A stretch of 64,000 bases of DNA from Rotaria sordida (GCA_905250125.1 CAJNOL010000426.1:1-64000), one strand, 5' to 3'; counted from the stretch's first letter, positions 37,759 through 49,520 are shown. Numbers and translations: made by a program. Notes: generated by a model from the letters alone, not told the origin.

Positions 37759-38457
37759 TCATACACTGAGTTGGCTCGTGAATGATACTGTTGACAATAA
37801 AACAGATTCTCGTTTTTTCGCTCTTGCTTGCATCCAAAACTGTGGTACAAAACCAACTATATAGAGAAATGGTGTAGCAGCAGCAATATATTCTGGAATG
37901 CCCTTTTTAATTACGAGCCAGACAACAAAAAAGGCAATAAGCAATAAACTACAGACAAGAAACCATATTGGCAAAATAATATTCGAATGTTGTGGAGCAT
38001 CTGATTGATGTATAAAAAGATAGACGATGATAACCGTATGAAGAAAGCAATACAATGATATGAGTCCAAACAATCCAAATGCACCAGTGAGATGAATCGG
38101 AGGACGTGCATCGATACTTACAGTAGCCATAATAATAAGAAAAACAATGGAAAGAAGGGCCAGAGCGTGAACAATACCTATAATACCTCGATGAATAATA
38201 TATTGAGTTTGAAAGAGAAATTGAATTCGACCAAGAAGAATTATAAATAATTGAACTGATAAAATAATAAATCCACCAACAAAATAAGGATATGCCTGAC
38301 CAGTACCAAGTTGAGATATTTGAGGAAATTTTTCGCCTGCCGGTGCATTATTTGGAACTTGAGAGCATATTACCAATGTCCCAATGAATGTAACAATAGC
38401 AGTCAATGGTAATATAGCTAAAGACCAAAACCATATCAATGGTCCAACTCTTGCCAT
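37759..38457 (-). CDS. Frag1/DRAM/PGAP2-like six-helix membrane protein
   Basis: This single-exon protein of 232 aa has six hydrophobic helices. The N-terminal arrangement is typical of the Frag1/DRAM/Sfk1 superfamily: a short cytosolic start, helix 1 (LAILPLTAIVTFIGTLVI), an extracytosolic loop with PQISQLGTGQAYPYFVGG matching the family's P.IS..G...P...F loop, then helix 2. The family includes PGAP2 (GPI lipid remodelling in the Golgi), DRAM (lysosomal, autophagy-linked) and TMEM150. Sequence alone does not decide between them. The C-terminus ends in a short polar tail. The start at 38457 is the only upstream Met before helix 1. Confidence 0.75.
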   Translation of the reverse strand: MARVGPLIWFWSLAILPLTAIVTFIGTLVICSQVPNNAPAGEKFPQISQLGTGQAYPYFVGGFIILSVQLFIILLGRIQFLFQTQYIIHRGIIGIVHALALLSIVFLIIMATVSIDARPPIHLTGAFGLFGLISLYCFLHTVIIVYLFIHQSDAPQHSNIILPIWFLVCSLLLIAFFVVWLVIKKGIPEYIAAATPFLYIVGFVPQFWMQARAKKRESVLLSTVSFTSQLSV

Positions 38458-38858
38458 TTTTTTTTTTGAAAAAAACGAATATATTTTTGTTATGAATTCT
38501 TCTAAAAAACAAACTCTATTATATAGAATACTTTGGTGTTTAGATGTGTTATTGTTTATGTAATAAAATAGAAATGTGGTAAAAATGATAGTATAATGAT
38601 GTTATAACTATCTTTTCTTATCAACTAACTTGATTCAAAAAAGATACACCTTTATGACAACATCATGACATCACTTTACACTGTTATCGGAAATAAATGA
38701 ACTTTGAATTCTTTCACAACTAACAATCATTTCTTACAATACCATAATCTATAAGTAATCCTGCAGTTCGTCTTTGAGAATCATTGTGTACGAATGTCAT
38801 TTTCCTCTCTATATCACTATTTTCTGTTTGTCTACAAGTATATATATATATATATAGG

Positions 38859-39076
38859 CAGAGGCGTACCTAGGTATCCAGAGCAGGAGGCGTAACCTCC
38901 CAACAGCTCAAAGTCTCGAAAGCAGGGGAAAGTGTAAGGTATTCATTCGTATCAATTCAACAGCTATAACCGATAAAAAGAGCTTTTTTTTTTATTTTGT
39001 TGTTCAAAAAAACGGAAATTTTAGAAGCAGGGAGGGGGGGGGCGTAACGTCTCACTTCCCTCTAGTTAGATCTCTG
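38859..39076. mobile_element. Small hAT-like non-autonomous element or relic
   Basis: The left end CAGAGGCGTACCTAGG and the inverted right end (CAGAGATCTAACTAGAGGG read on the minus strand) resemble the CAGRGGCGTA.CTAG termini common in animal hAT elements. Both sides abut TATATATA tracts, so an 8-bp duplication cannot be judged. The interior has AGGCGTAAC twice and a G-run. It is non-coding. Confidence 0.55.
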
Positions 39077-39247
39077 TATATATATGTTATACCTAAATAT
39101 AGAATAGACTTATGTTATTTGAAAATTTGTCTATTTCTAGTTAGTTTCTATATTTGATTGTCTTTTATTTTTCTTGAATGAATATTGATATAAAAGAAAA
39201 AGTTTTTATTCAGCATAAAATTTCGAAAAAGAAAGATGATTGAATGA

Positions 39248-42200
39248 TTATTGTTCATCATCATATACCATATAAACTTCAGATTCATGATTTATAGCTG
39301 ATATTGTTTCACCATTTAATTTACCTAAGAAAAAAAACAAAAGAATACTTGATGATTTAATAAAAAACGAGAAAAATAAAACTAACTATTTCCTTCAATT
39401 TGTTGATTTGAACAAATAATTGAATTTTGAATTTCACATTTTGATCCGATTGTTGAACGAGAGCATATTATAGAATTTTGAAGAGTTACTCTTAAATAAT
39501 GAAAAAAATAAAATAAATTGATTTATTTATTATTTTTACCCTTCTTTAACATGAACATTATCTAATAGAACACAATTTATTATTTTACATTTATCTTCAA
39601 TTCGACAATTTTTTCCAATAATAGTTCGTCTAATTGTTGTTTTCTTTCCTATATCATGTCCATCACCAATGATACAATCAGAACTAATCTATTATTTTAT
39701 TTTATTATTAAAAAAAAATAAAAAATGTTAACATATATAGAAATATATTCTTTTAAATAAACAATTATTTACTTGAATCTGTTCAAGTCGCTCTTTAAAT
39801 GTAATATCTTCATTGGTATAAGATAAAATGAGTGATGATGCCTTGAAAATTACAACAAAAAAAAAATTAATAATAATAAAATAAAATAATATTAATAAAT
39901 GACTTGTCGATTAGCTTCAAGATACGAAAGAACATGTTTAACACGAAATATTTGTGTTTCATCAGTAGAGTAATAACATCCTCCTCTTATTTCTTGATTA
40001 TCACAATCATATTCTTCTAAAAGTCTTGATAAATCAGCATTATCATCCAAGTCAGTAGCTAGGTTTTTTAAAAATTAAATTAAATATTTAAAATTTTAAC
40101 GAAAAAAAAAAACAAACTTTGTTGTCGAATCATCGTCGTTCTATTAGCAGGTGTTGATATAAGATCTTCAAGTGGTTGATCAATTGCCATTTGTCGAATC
40201 ATTTTTGGTAGAAATTCTTTACGAAATGATGAATAATCGGAACGAATAGCAATATCCAAACAGGATTTTTTTATTAAATATAAATGAGCATCAACTAAAT
40301 CTGTTCGAATTATTGTTCGAGGATATCTTATTTATAAAATTTTTTCGTTTTTAAATTAATTATTATTATTTTATTATTTTACTTAGCAAGAATATTTTGT
40401 CTTAATGGAAGATATTCATCTAAATCAGCTTTTAATCGTATTGACGTAACTCGATTTGTTGATTGATCAACTGTGTAGAATTCAGGTTCTATTTTATAAT
40501 AAAAAAATACTTTTATAGTTCACTTCTATATTATTTAAACAAGTTTTTTTTTGTCGAATTCTTTATTCAAAGATTAGTTTGAACAACAATAAAGATTTCG
40601 CTTATTTTTTTACATCAAGTTTAACATTTTATGTATTAAAATAGAAACTCTTCCTTGCTTTTTTTTGCTAAGGGTAAATAAAAGTAAGAACAATCAAGTC
40701 AAAACTCTTTATCAGATTTATTATAATGGAACTCACATCTGATAAAATACTTTTAGGTTTATTTCAAGGAAAGTTTCAAAAATGCTGTTTACGGGTCTAC
40801 AAAAATTGATCGAAAATTTTTTTATAAAAGAACAACACCTTTTTCTTAAACAGAGGCTCTAAGTCTTAAATGTAAAAGCAAAATTTATACTAATTATATT
40901 AATCAAAAAAACATTCTAATCTTAGAGAGATCTAATCATTTAGACAAATAAGTCTCACAAATACAAAAAAGCAATAGCAGTTTAGAAACTATGAGTCAGT
41001 CCTTTCAATTACTGTAGTAAGGTTGTCTGCTTCAAGAATGTTCCTACAACCTTGCACTTACCGTCACACGCAGTCTAGCCTACAAGACAGGAAATGTTAC
41101 TACAGCAATTACAAGATCTTATCATAGTTTCTAAACTACAATTGCTTTTTTCTATTTGTGGAACTTATTTGTCTAAATGATTAGATCTCTATAACATTAG
41201 AATATTTTTTTAATTAATATAATTAGTGTAAATTTTGCTTTTACATTTAAGACTTAGAGCCTATATTTAATAACAAGCTGTGGTTCTTTTATAACAAAAT
41301 TTTCGATCAATTTTCGTAACGCTGAATTTTTGCTTTCTCGCTGTTTACATATCAATTTTTCCTCTCATTTTCTAAACAGTAAAATATTCTGACTAAAGAA
41401 ATAACTGAAATGTTTTTTTTTTAAGATGAAATAATCAATAAATGAAAGATTAGGAATAATAACAAACGAATACATGGCAAATTGAAAACAAAAATCAAAG
41501 TTTCAAGATTAGATTCTACCATTGAGAAAAGTTACTTTTATAATTCATAAATATTCAATTAGTGTGCAAAATCTCTTACGTTTCTAACTGTAGAGACACT
41601 CAGAACTTCGACAAAGGCATAACACTATTAAATTTTAAATGTTATCAAGAGGACAAATAAATAATTATTCGAAAATACGTCTTTTGAAAAGCATTAAAGG
41701 TTATATCGACTTATTTTTGAGCTTTTCCTATTGAAAAAAAACCATATTTAGATAGAGAAAAGCAATCAATCTGTACAATACTCATAAATCGACTACTGAA
41801 ACATTGATACTCAAGTATGATTCTGTCATTCTTGATCCTATTTAATTAGTTGAGGTAAGGGAAAATAGCTCCATCATATTTGTTGTTGAAAGGAAAAAAA
41901 AAGATCTCGATGTAAATGTATTGTTTAATAAATACTTATAAATGCAAAATATATATTAATTATGAAATTAATGAATATATTAATTGATTTAACCTGTGGT
42001 AAATTTAATTTTTTGTCCAGGTTGTATAATTGTTTCTTTTCCAGTTGTTGATGGTATTATTGTTTTAATTAAAAGCATAGATAAAGATGCATCTCTTACT
42101 CTAAACATATTAATTAATGATGTAAGATTAACTTTTCCAAAAAGATCACAACTAATAAGACATATTGATTCAGTTCGAATACGAGAATAACACGAACGAA

Positions 42201-42513
42201 GAATATCTAATGTACCTAATTCATCTTGAATTTGTTGTTGATCATCACTTGTTGATTCATGATGTTGTCGATAAACAATTAATTCATATGTTATATTTAA
42301 TGTTGAAAGATAATCATCAAGTATTTGTCGATATTGTCCTGATGTTAATATCAATAATGGTGATGATGCAAGAGATGGATGAGATTGAATTATTTCAAGA
42401 CTAAACCATATTAATGGACGATTTCCAATAGGTAATAATGCTTTTGGAATTGATAAATCTGTTGATAAACGATTATTTCCACCAGCATATAATATTACGG
42501 TAAATTCTTTCAT
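39248..42513 (-). CDS. EIF2B3: Translation initiation factor eIF2B subunit gamma
   Basis: eIF2B is the nucleotide-exchange factor for eIF2, and the gamma subunit pairs with epsilon in the catalytic arm. Eight exons are in phase (complement 39248-39324, 39387-39490, 39540-39688, 39773-39841, 39904-40058, 40118-40326, 40383-40488, 41994-42513) and give about 462 aa, close to the human length. The N-terminus is a nucleotidyltransferase-like fold (VILYAGGNNRLSTDLSIPKA, then LLPIGNRPLIWFSLE). The C-terminus has left-handed beta-helix hexapeptides (CIIGDGHDIGKKTTI, TIIGKNCRIEDKCKI, SRSTIGSKCEI) and ends acidic. The first intron (40489-41993) is 1.5 kb, against about 50-85 nt for the others, because of a palindrome insertion. 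The gene lies 421 bp downstream of TECR on the same strand. Confidence 0.93.
40803..41317. repeat. Large palindrome in EIF2B3 intron 1
   Basis: The arms mirror each other from AAAATTGATCGAAAATTTT (left, about 40803) to AAAATTTTCGATCAATTTT (right, about 41317). GAGGCTCTAAGTCTTAAATG, GATCTAATCATTTAGACAAA and GCAAT-GTTTAGAAACTATGA recur inverted. The arms are about 235-255 nt and the identity high. The small centre includes GTCACACGCAGTCTAGCC. It is non-coding and would form a long hairpin in the pre-mRNA. Confidence 0.88.
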
Positions 42514-42934
42514 TTTTTAAAATAAATCTTTAATAAATAAATATTCGAAATGATTTCATTTATAATATTTATATAGAAAATTTCTTGCATAACATCAATG
42601 ATGCAATATTACATCAGAAATTATACTTATATATACAATTTATAGAAATTAAAATATTATTTTCTTTTTCTTTAGATAAAAATGATTATTTCACTTATTT
42701 TTATTTTATATTTTATTGAAAAAAATAATAAATATTCATTTGATTAATTCCTAACGATCTAAAAGGAAATGCAAACGAATTGGTTTCTTTTTGTTTTTAT
42801 TTTAAAGTAAATGATAAGACAGAAGAAATCCTTTGTTGTGTTTTTTTTTTGTTCTAAACTTTGACATAAACCTGACGAGATACACACACAGAAAAAAAAG
42901 AAAAATAATTGTCTTTATTGATGTTCTTTTTAAA
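42514..42934. other. TECR-EIF2B3 spacer
   Basis: 421 nt of AT-rich DNA between two minus-strand genes. It should hold the 3' end of TECR and the EIF2B3 promoter. Nothing specific was recognised. Confidence 0.4.
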
Positions 42935-44316
42935 TTAAATTAAAAATGGAATAATCGCTTTGCGTTGTTTTGGATATTTATCAGGAAAATCTTTTTTATA
43001 AGCTCGATGTTTTTGTGTAGCCCAAATAGTCATTTGTACAGTTCCAGCAAATGTAAATAAAAGTGCTGTTAATGTTTGTGTCATTAATGAAAAACCTAAC
43101 CATGAACCGATTTCATATGTATAATTAGGACATGATACCAAATGAAATAAATTTGTTAAAGGATTTTTATTTGGATATGGTATACGACGTTGATTTGTAC
43201 CAGCTGGACGAAGATCACGAAGAAGTAAATGAATTGATAAATTACCAATTTCATTTAACTAAATTTATTTTATTAGATTTATTTTAAAACAAAAATTAAC
43301 TTACAATAAATATAGCTAAACCTAAATAAATTTGAGCATAACCAAATGATGGTGGTGTATATTTTGGATGATTAACAAAATATGAAACTAATGCAGTAAA
43401 ACCCCAATAATAACTACAATTCTATTATAGAAAAATAGAACTATTTTTATTTTAATTAGTACATTAAAAAAAATTAATTACTTTAAATAAATTAAATAAT
43501 GGCATTGTCGAATGCGAAAAACGATGCACAAATAGTGTTTCTAATATACGTTTTGCATAATGAAATGTCCAACAAGCAGCACCCAAACTAAATTATTAAT
43601 ACAAAAACAAAATTTTTGATTCTTTTTTTTTTCTTAAATAAATTTTAACTAACTGAGCGGCAAAATGCATTGGTTTTGAACCAGCTGATGAACCATAAAT
43701 AAAACTTGGTCGAATATAAAATAATAAATACATGAACAATGGACCTGCATATTCAGCAACAAATACCTAACCAATAAATATTTATTTATAGATAAATAAA
43801 TAAACAAATAAGATTTTTACCGTGCTCCATCCAATTTGTGGTCCTAAATCTTTAAAATAGATTTTTTTAGTTTTATCAACATTTAATTCAGATAGTTTTT
43901 GTGTATCTTTCACCGATTTTCCAGCTAAAATAAAATTAATCAATCAAAATCAATCATAGCTTCTTTTTTGTTTTACTTGGTTCGGCTCGATATGATTGAC
44001 GATCAGGATAAAGTTGTGATTCTAAAATAAAAATTTTTTTTTCTACTTATACTATTCATTAAAAATTTACTTTGTTGAGCAACTCGTTTTTTTAATTCAG
44101 CAATTGTTGTATCTGGTGAAATCTTTAAAAATAAAAGGAAAATTTAACATAAGTTCAATCTATAGATGATAAATATACGTTATCAATGCTTGTCAACACT
44201 CCGTTGCCACGAGCTTTTAGCACTTCAAGCTAGAACCAAATAAGAAGAATTTATTGATTATTAATATTTTCTAGAATTTTTACTCGAAAGGTGTTGCCTT
44301 GATTTTTTGCAGACAT
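42935..44316 (-). CDS. TECR: Very-long-chain trans-2-enoyl-CoA reductase
   Basis: TECR catalyses the last, NADPH-dependent step of very-long-chain fatty acid elongation in the ER membrane. Nine exons are in phase (complement 42935-43258, 43305-43421, 43482-43587, 43654-43766, 43821-43924, 43977-44021, 44071-44122, 44179-44229, 44284-44316) and give 314 aa, near the human 308. A ubiquitin-like N-terminal part precedes the steroid-reductase-like membrane domain. Diagnostic blocks are [61 protein letters not shown] and the C-terminal [17 protein letters not shown]. All expected conserved residues around the active site appear present. Start ATG at 44314-44316. Confidence 0.95.
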
Positions 44317-44594
44317 TTTCTCTTTATTGTATTCTTCTCTAGAACAACGATCAGAATCCAAACAATAAAAGTAAAAGTTTTAAAAAAAATGACTCCATTA
44401 TTTGTACTAATTAGACAAATATTCATTAGCTTTTTTTTATAAAATCTTCTTCAAGATTTTCTATTAAAGTTTTTTGCTAATATTTATTGCTTTATTCAAA
44501 GCTTTAACTTATTTTTCTCATCATTGGAAAAGATGTCACTACTATACGCCCTATAAAACATATTCTTACATAAAAATCTTACAGAAATCGATTA
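44317..44594. other. Promoter region of TECR
   Basis: AT-rich, non-coding, directly upstream of the TECR start codon. No specific motif is claimed. Confidence 0.35.
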
Positions 44595-45048
44595 AGGCAT
44601 CATTGCGGCCAAATTTCCATTAAACCCCCCCTCATATTAGAAGCCCTCTGGGCTTCTAAAGTATCCAGCATAAAAATTTTTTGGAGGGGGCTTCTATTAT
44701 GTCCTATGATTTTTCGAAGGTTTTAGGTACTAAAGTTTTTCAAAAGTCTTAATAGGATTTTCAGAGTTTTTTACAGATTTTTGAGGGTTTTGAAGGAGTT
44801 TTTGAGATTTTAACACGGTTAACTAAGAATTTAGCGCATTTTTACCTTAAAATTTTGTAATTTTTTAAGTTTTGCTGTGAAAATACTAAAAAATGTTTTC
44901 AAAAAAGTCTCAAAAAGTTTTTAAAATAAGGGGGCTTCTAATATGTCTGGCATATCGAATCCTCCAGAGGAGGCTTCTAATACGGAGAGGCTTCTAATAT
45001 GGGATGGGCTTCTATTATGGGGAGGGGTTTACTCGTATGCCACTAATA
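44595..45048. mobile_element. Non-coding element with repeated GGCTTCTAATATG motif
   Basis: The ends are inverted: TAAACCCCCCCTCATATTAG, then AAGCCC on the left, against GGGCTTCTATTATGGGGAGGGGTTTA on the right. The motif GGCTTCTAATATG, or its complement, occurs about seven times, singly or in adjoining pairs near both ends. The middle is T-rich and non-coding. It behaves like a MITE with subterminal repeats, the kind of sites a transposase may bind. It lies between TECR and the PARP-array relic. Confidence 0.7.
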
Positions 45049-45059
45049 ATAGTCTTTAT

Positions 45060-46560
45060 ATGACTAGTGTGCAAACATGAAGAATTTACCTCTCCACACC
45101 CAAGCACGTAGGAGACGATTTTATTGAATTTTGGAAGATATTTTCCTGAGATTGATTGCTCAATCCTGAATGCTATGCAGCACATTAATTGAAGAAATTA
45201 ATTTTTTTTCGAGACTGTGGATGGCCAGCTTGTTTTTATCTTATTCAGTTGTTTTTGCTCTACCCGAGATGTTCTTTCTATTACAGTTAGTGTTAATTAG
45301 ATCTGCATTACAGTTAACTTCAAGTCTTTCTATCGATATCAGTTAAGGACTTGTGTCAGCAAGATGAGATTTTCAATACAAGAAATAAAAATTCAGTTGT
45401 TCTCACAAAATAATTACACTTATTACAACAATATCATTCATTTGCTTTTAATATCAATTTCAAATCACAATAAAGAATTATTAAAGATATTAAAATGAAG
45501 TTTCAAAATATTTTCTTTTCATGAGAACAATTCTAAATTCTCTTAGATGTCTGAATAGAACATCAATTTTTTTTTCGTTTTGTAACTTTAAGTGGATGAA
45601 AACGTTTGTTCGATCAAGTTTTTTATATTTGAATTTTGAAAATAAATTAGTAAAAACTATCTTATTAGTTTAAGACGAAAATTTTTTTATTAATGAACAC
45701 TTTATCTAAAACATACGTAATCAAAGAAAATACTATCGCAACAGGATTCTCTTCATCTCTCTGTAAGACATAATATTTCGGAAATAGGGTTAAAACAAAC
45801 GTATGTATATCATCGATATAGATCATTTTTGGCAGAGCAGCATGCTCGTTTTCAATATTGAAACCAAAAAAAAAGAACATCTACATCGTACATATGTGGC
45901 TTGTCCAGAGAAAAGATTGAAGACGAATTAATAAAATGAAAACTTTCAATGAAATCTCTTCTATTAATAAGAAAGTTAATAGACGAATAGTTGAAAAAGA
46001 AGCATTTAACTGACTCAAATAGAATCTAAATATTATATAATATTATACATTGTCGATCGACACATTTAAGAGACTATGCCAGTACCCTAAGTTTCCAAGC
46101 TGAAATTGATCATTATAGAACTTAAATAGATCCTTAAACTTTGATTTTATAGTGAAGAACTTTACTCGATAAACTGATTTCTTAGATTTTCACCAGTTTT
46201 TATTAAGAATTGTTGACTGAGATATTATTTATAAAAATAATAACCAATAAAAAATTCTATTAAGATTTTTTAAAACCAAAGAAAAAAGAAAAATGTTTTA
46301 AATTAAAGAAAATTTTTCGTCGTTGCATCGATTTGAAAATTATCAAATTGATTTCTTAGGAACTTTTCAAATAGGCTAAGATAATTTGTTTCATTTAGAG
46401 AACAAATTACAAATGTCTTTTGTATTTCAAACTTACATGACATATTTTTTATATATCATCTATATCAACAGAAATTGTTGCAGATGACACTATTCTACAT
46501 TAATCTATTTAGTGGTGAATAAATTAACAAATCAATAAATGACCAATGGTCACTTCTTAT
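45060..46560 (-). pseudogene. PARP-gene relic A: flank plus gene ends with an internal deletion
   Basis: 45060-46310 is collinear with the DNA downstream of the intact PARP gene (51250-53168). At about 46310-46330 the last codons of the PARP gene remain (minus-strand QRRK, then changed residues). They jump directly to a match of the gene's first exon and 5' flank (46330-46560, compare 51015-51240 and 59850-60120). About 6.7 kb of gene body is therefore missing. The relic carries no function. It shows that the locus was once a tandem array. Confidence 0.75.
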
Positions 46561-47111
46561 TTCGCATCTATGAAAACTGTTTTTGTAGCGCAGTATAAAC
46601 ATATTAATGTCCATGTGTTTTGTTTAAAAAGTAATTGTTATGCCAACTGAAAGTGTTACAGGTGTTGTTGCACCTTTAATAAACGAAGCATCACACGAGA
46701 AAATAAGTACAAGTGATGCTACTGGTTATAATAATCCTACAACAACTTCTCCATCTAGTGTTTTACCAAGTGTTTCTTCAGGTGTATTGAAAGTATATGA
46801 TGTTGTTGTTGTTTCTTGTTCAAATGGTAAGAAAAAAATATTTATCATATGAATAATATGCAATGATAATTTTCAATAGGATCCTATCGATTAGCACGGG
46901 TGTCTGATATTGGCACTGATGAAATTAAAGTTATATACTTCATCGGTCCAAAATACAACATCGATATTAAAACAAAAGAAGAAGTTATTATTGTTGAACA
47001 AATCATCTTAGTTTTGGATAAACTTCCACCAATGAAGGTCACATGGTATCACCTTCATAATAAGGATTTCAAATTGATCCACGAGTGTTTATTAAATCGA
47101 CGAATACTTGT

Positions 47112-47665
47112 ACTCTAAGTTAAAATGTGTCGACTTTTTCCGTCGTGAATTATAGTGTTGTGGGTACCAGCAAGAAAATGTGTCGCACTTTAATGTGTCA
47201 CATTTTTAACCGTTCTGTACATATATGACGACTGTTCATTCACCATATTGTTTCGCGTGTTTATCTATATATAATGGATCTGAACCATCACATGAGAATC
47301 ACTAGTTTTCGTGCACCATTTTATATAATATATTTCTCGTAAATATTTCGAGAAATAATGACCTCGCTTTAGGAGAGGTCTACCTGACAGTAGTCTGACC
47401 AAGATCTGACTAGCCTTACATAGCTGGATCTCAAAGTCTGGCTATTTTACAGTATTGCATCAAACACTGATGTTAATTGTACCAATTAAATATTGATGGA
47501 TATAATGCATGAAAGAAAAAAATATATAGATACGGTGAAACCTAGACTCGAACCGTGATTTCGGAATATGTCGGATGTGTCGCAACAAGCACCTCGTGTC
47601 GTGCGTGAATGTGTCGTGAAATGTGTTGTAAATCACGACACACCCGACACATTTTAACTTAGAGT
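47112..47665. mobile_element. MITE 1, in exon 2 of the broken gene
   Basis: The ends ACTCTAAGTTAAAATGTGTC and GACACATTTTAACTTAGAGT are perfect inverted repeats of at least 21 bp, followed by looser GTGTCG-rich inverted sequence (GTGTCGTG...CACGACAC). The interior of 554 bp is non-coding. The target duplication is unclear (GT or TGT at the junctions). The superfamily was not assigned. Confidence 0.85.
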
Positions 47666-48137
47666 GTGATGGTAACTCTTAAAGAAGATCTTAAAATATA
47701 TCTATCGTTTATGCTAAATTTTGTATTTTAGATAAACTGTCCAATGGTGATCCAATTGCTGAAGAACTTATCACTCTAAGAAATGAATTATTAACATTTG
47801 GTAAAACTCGATCAGTAAGTATAGGAAATGCCCTAATTATTTTTCGAGTAGTACCTACTAAATTATGTTTACAGCAGTTCAATTGGTAGTTATCGATCAG
47901 AGGATTAGCATGTGAATGCTATGGATGTACCAATTCCTAGAGTATGATATTAAATATGAAATTTTTTCCTGATTGAGAATCTAATTATTTGTGTATTTTT
48001 TTTTAAATAATAGTCATGATCTGTTTTTTTCCTATTCTATCCGAAGTTGTAGTTGGAATTCATGAAACATAAAGCAAATCTTTCAGAATTGGTCTGAAAT
48101 TGACTGAAAATTCACATATTAAAATTTTTTTCGATTG

Positions 48138-48492
48138 AATTCTGTCAAACTCAACTAATTTTCAGACCTATATTTAGTGTCAGATAAGACTTCAGAATAG
48201 ATTCGGAAAGAGCATTCAAAACTGAACAGAACAGGCATGAAGAATTGATGGTAGTTCGACAGATTTCACTAGTAGAAATATTAAAAGTGCTGATTAGAAA
48301 TTCAAGGAATTAGTAGGAATTGGTTTATCCTTGTTTAGAAAGACACATGTCTAATATTAAAATATCTCGGACTCCCAGCGATCCACCATGTCAGTTGTGT
48401 TCAGTTTTAAATGTTCTTTCCAAATCTATTTCGAAAGTTTGTCCAATACTAAATAGAAATCTGAAAATTAGTTCGAATTGACAAGGAATTGG
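48138..48492. repeat. Inverted-repeat element in intron 3 of the broken gene
   Basis: Arms 48138-48240 and 48388-48492 are inverted copies. ACTAATTTTCAGA, TATTTAGT and AACTGAACA recur mirrored, with scattered mismatches. The element accounts for part of the 993-nt intron 47815-48807. It is non-coding. Confidence 0.75.
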
Positions 48493-48893
48493 TCAACAAA
48501 AATTTAAGCCTTTTATGAATTTGATTAACGAATAGAATTTTTTCCATAAACTTTTCGTCATTGTGTGCTCGTCTGACGAGTTCATTTGTTTTTCATCTCT
48601 TTGTTTTCTATTGGAAAATTAAACTATATATAAACTTGAGATGACATTAATGAATAAAATTCTTCTTTTTACCTTATAATCGCTTTCCTTATTCTTCTAA
48701 TATTTATACTCCTCCTGAAAACGTATATTATCAGAATCAATAAAATAAATTGAAAAGTTAATTAGTTTTTTTTTTTTATTAATTTTCATTATTTTTTTAT
48801 TTTTCAGGAACGTCTAGCATTCATTAAAAATATGAAGCAACTTATTCTCGGTTCTAATATTACAACAGATGAAGGTTTTCAATTAGCTTTATC

Positions 48894-49279
48894 GAGGGAC
48901 TACCAGGACTTATTTTTTCGGGATTTATTCTTTCTGGCGGACTTATTTCTTTATTGAGGATTTATTCTGATTTATTAATATTGATGCTAACCCAGTATAC
49001 TCACATCAACACCCACACCCACATCGACACCCGCACCCCACACCCATACCACACACCCACACCCGCACCCACACCCCACACCCGCACCCACACCNNNNNN
49101 NNNNACCACACACCCACACCCGCACCCACACCCCACACCCGCACCCACACCCCACACACCCACACCCTCATCCACATTCTGTATGTAGCGAGAAAATGTA
49201 TGGGATTTATCTCAAAGTGCTTACGAAGTTATTGAAAAATCCCAATAAATCCCGAAAAAATAAGTCCCGGTAGCTGCTG
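48894..49279. mobile_element. MITE 2, hAT-type (8-bp target duplication), in exon 4 of the broken gene
   Basis: The target GCTTTATC is present at 48886-48893 and 49280-49287. The inverted ends share GGACTTATTTTTTCGGGATT (a 27-nt match from GGACTTA to TTATT), and the outermost bases approximate CAG-GG-CTACC. An 8-bp duplication and CAG-like ends are hAT hallmarks. The interior is a CACACC/CACCCG satellite (49000-49165) interrupted by ten Ns, so the true length is unknown. Confidence 0.85.
49000..49165. repeat. CCCACA/CCCGCA satellite with assembly gap
   Basis: Tandem six- to seven-base units (ACACCC, GCACCC, CACACCC) fill the centre of MITE 2 on the plus strand. The complement is G-rich TGTGGG/TGCGGG. 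Ns occupy 49095-49104, and the flanking units on both sides are the same, so the copy number is not known. Any open frame across it is an artefact. Confidence 0.9.
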
Positions 49280-49520
49280 GCTTTATCATATGCAAAACAA
49301 AATATACTCAACATAACATTCGATAAAATTATATTGTCGGTTATTGCCCAAGCTGAAAAAAAAATCAATATGGATCCAACTGCTTCACTTGATAATCTTC
49401 CTGCGCTTGTGACACAGGTGTGTCTTTCCGGTGCCAACATTATCGTTCTTGAAAATGCTATTATTAATGCTCAAAGTGAAAATATGAAGAATTTTCTACG
49501 ACATGTTATTGTTGAACTAG

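Larger units (their letters stand above)
46640..49520 (+). pseudogene. Unrecognised gene with exons broken by two MITE-like elements
   Basis: Exon 1 is 46640-46826 (start MPTESVTGVVAPLINE) and exon 2 starts at 46880 (GSYRLARVSDIGTDEIKVIY). Exon 3 is 47732-47814 and exon 4 is 48808-49520, read without its insertion. Exon 2 runs into a terminal-inverted-repeat element at 47112, whose end supplies an in-frame TAA; the apparent natural splice donor lies after it at 47671/47672. Exon 4 is interrupted by another element at 48894-49279, with the 8-bp target GCTTTATC repeated on both sides. Joining across the target restores FQLALSYAKQN in frame. The predicted protein of at least 380 aa has an acidic-neutral, helix-rich C-terminal half and no recognised domain. 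Further 3' exons were not found. Confidence 0.65.

Noticed and set aside
47540-47600. Possible tRNA-like sequence (ACTCGAACCG)
   Set aside because: No acceptor stem or D-arm could be paired around it, and it lies inside MITE 1.
48954-49235. Open frames on both strands through the His/Thr/Pro- or Gly/Val-rich satellite
   Set aside because: They are translations of the CCCACA satellite, and they cross the ten-N gap. Low-complexity artefact.
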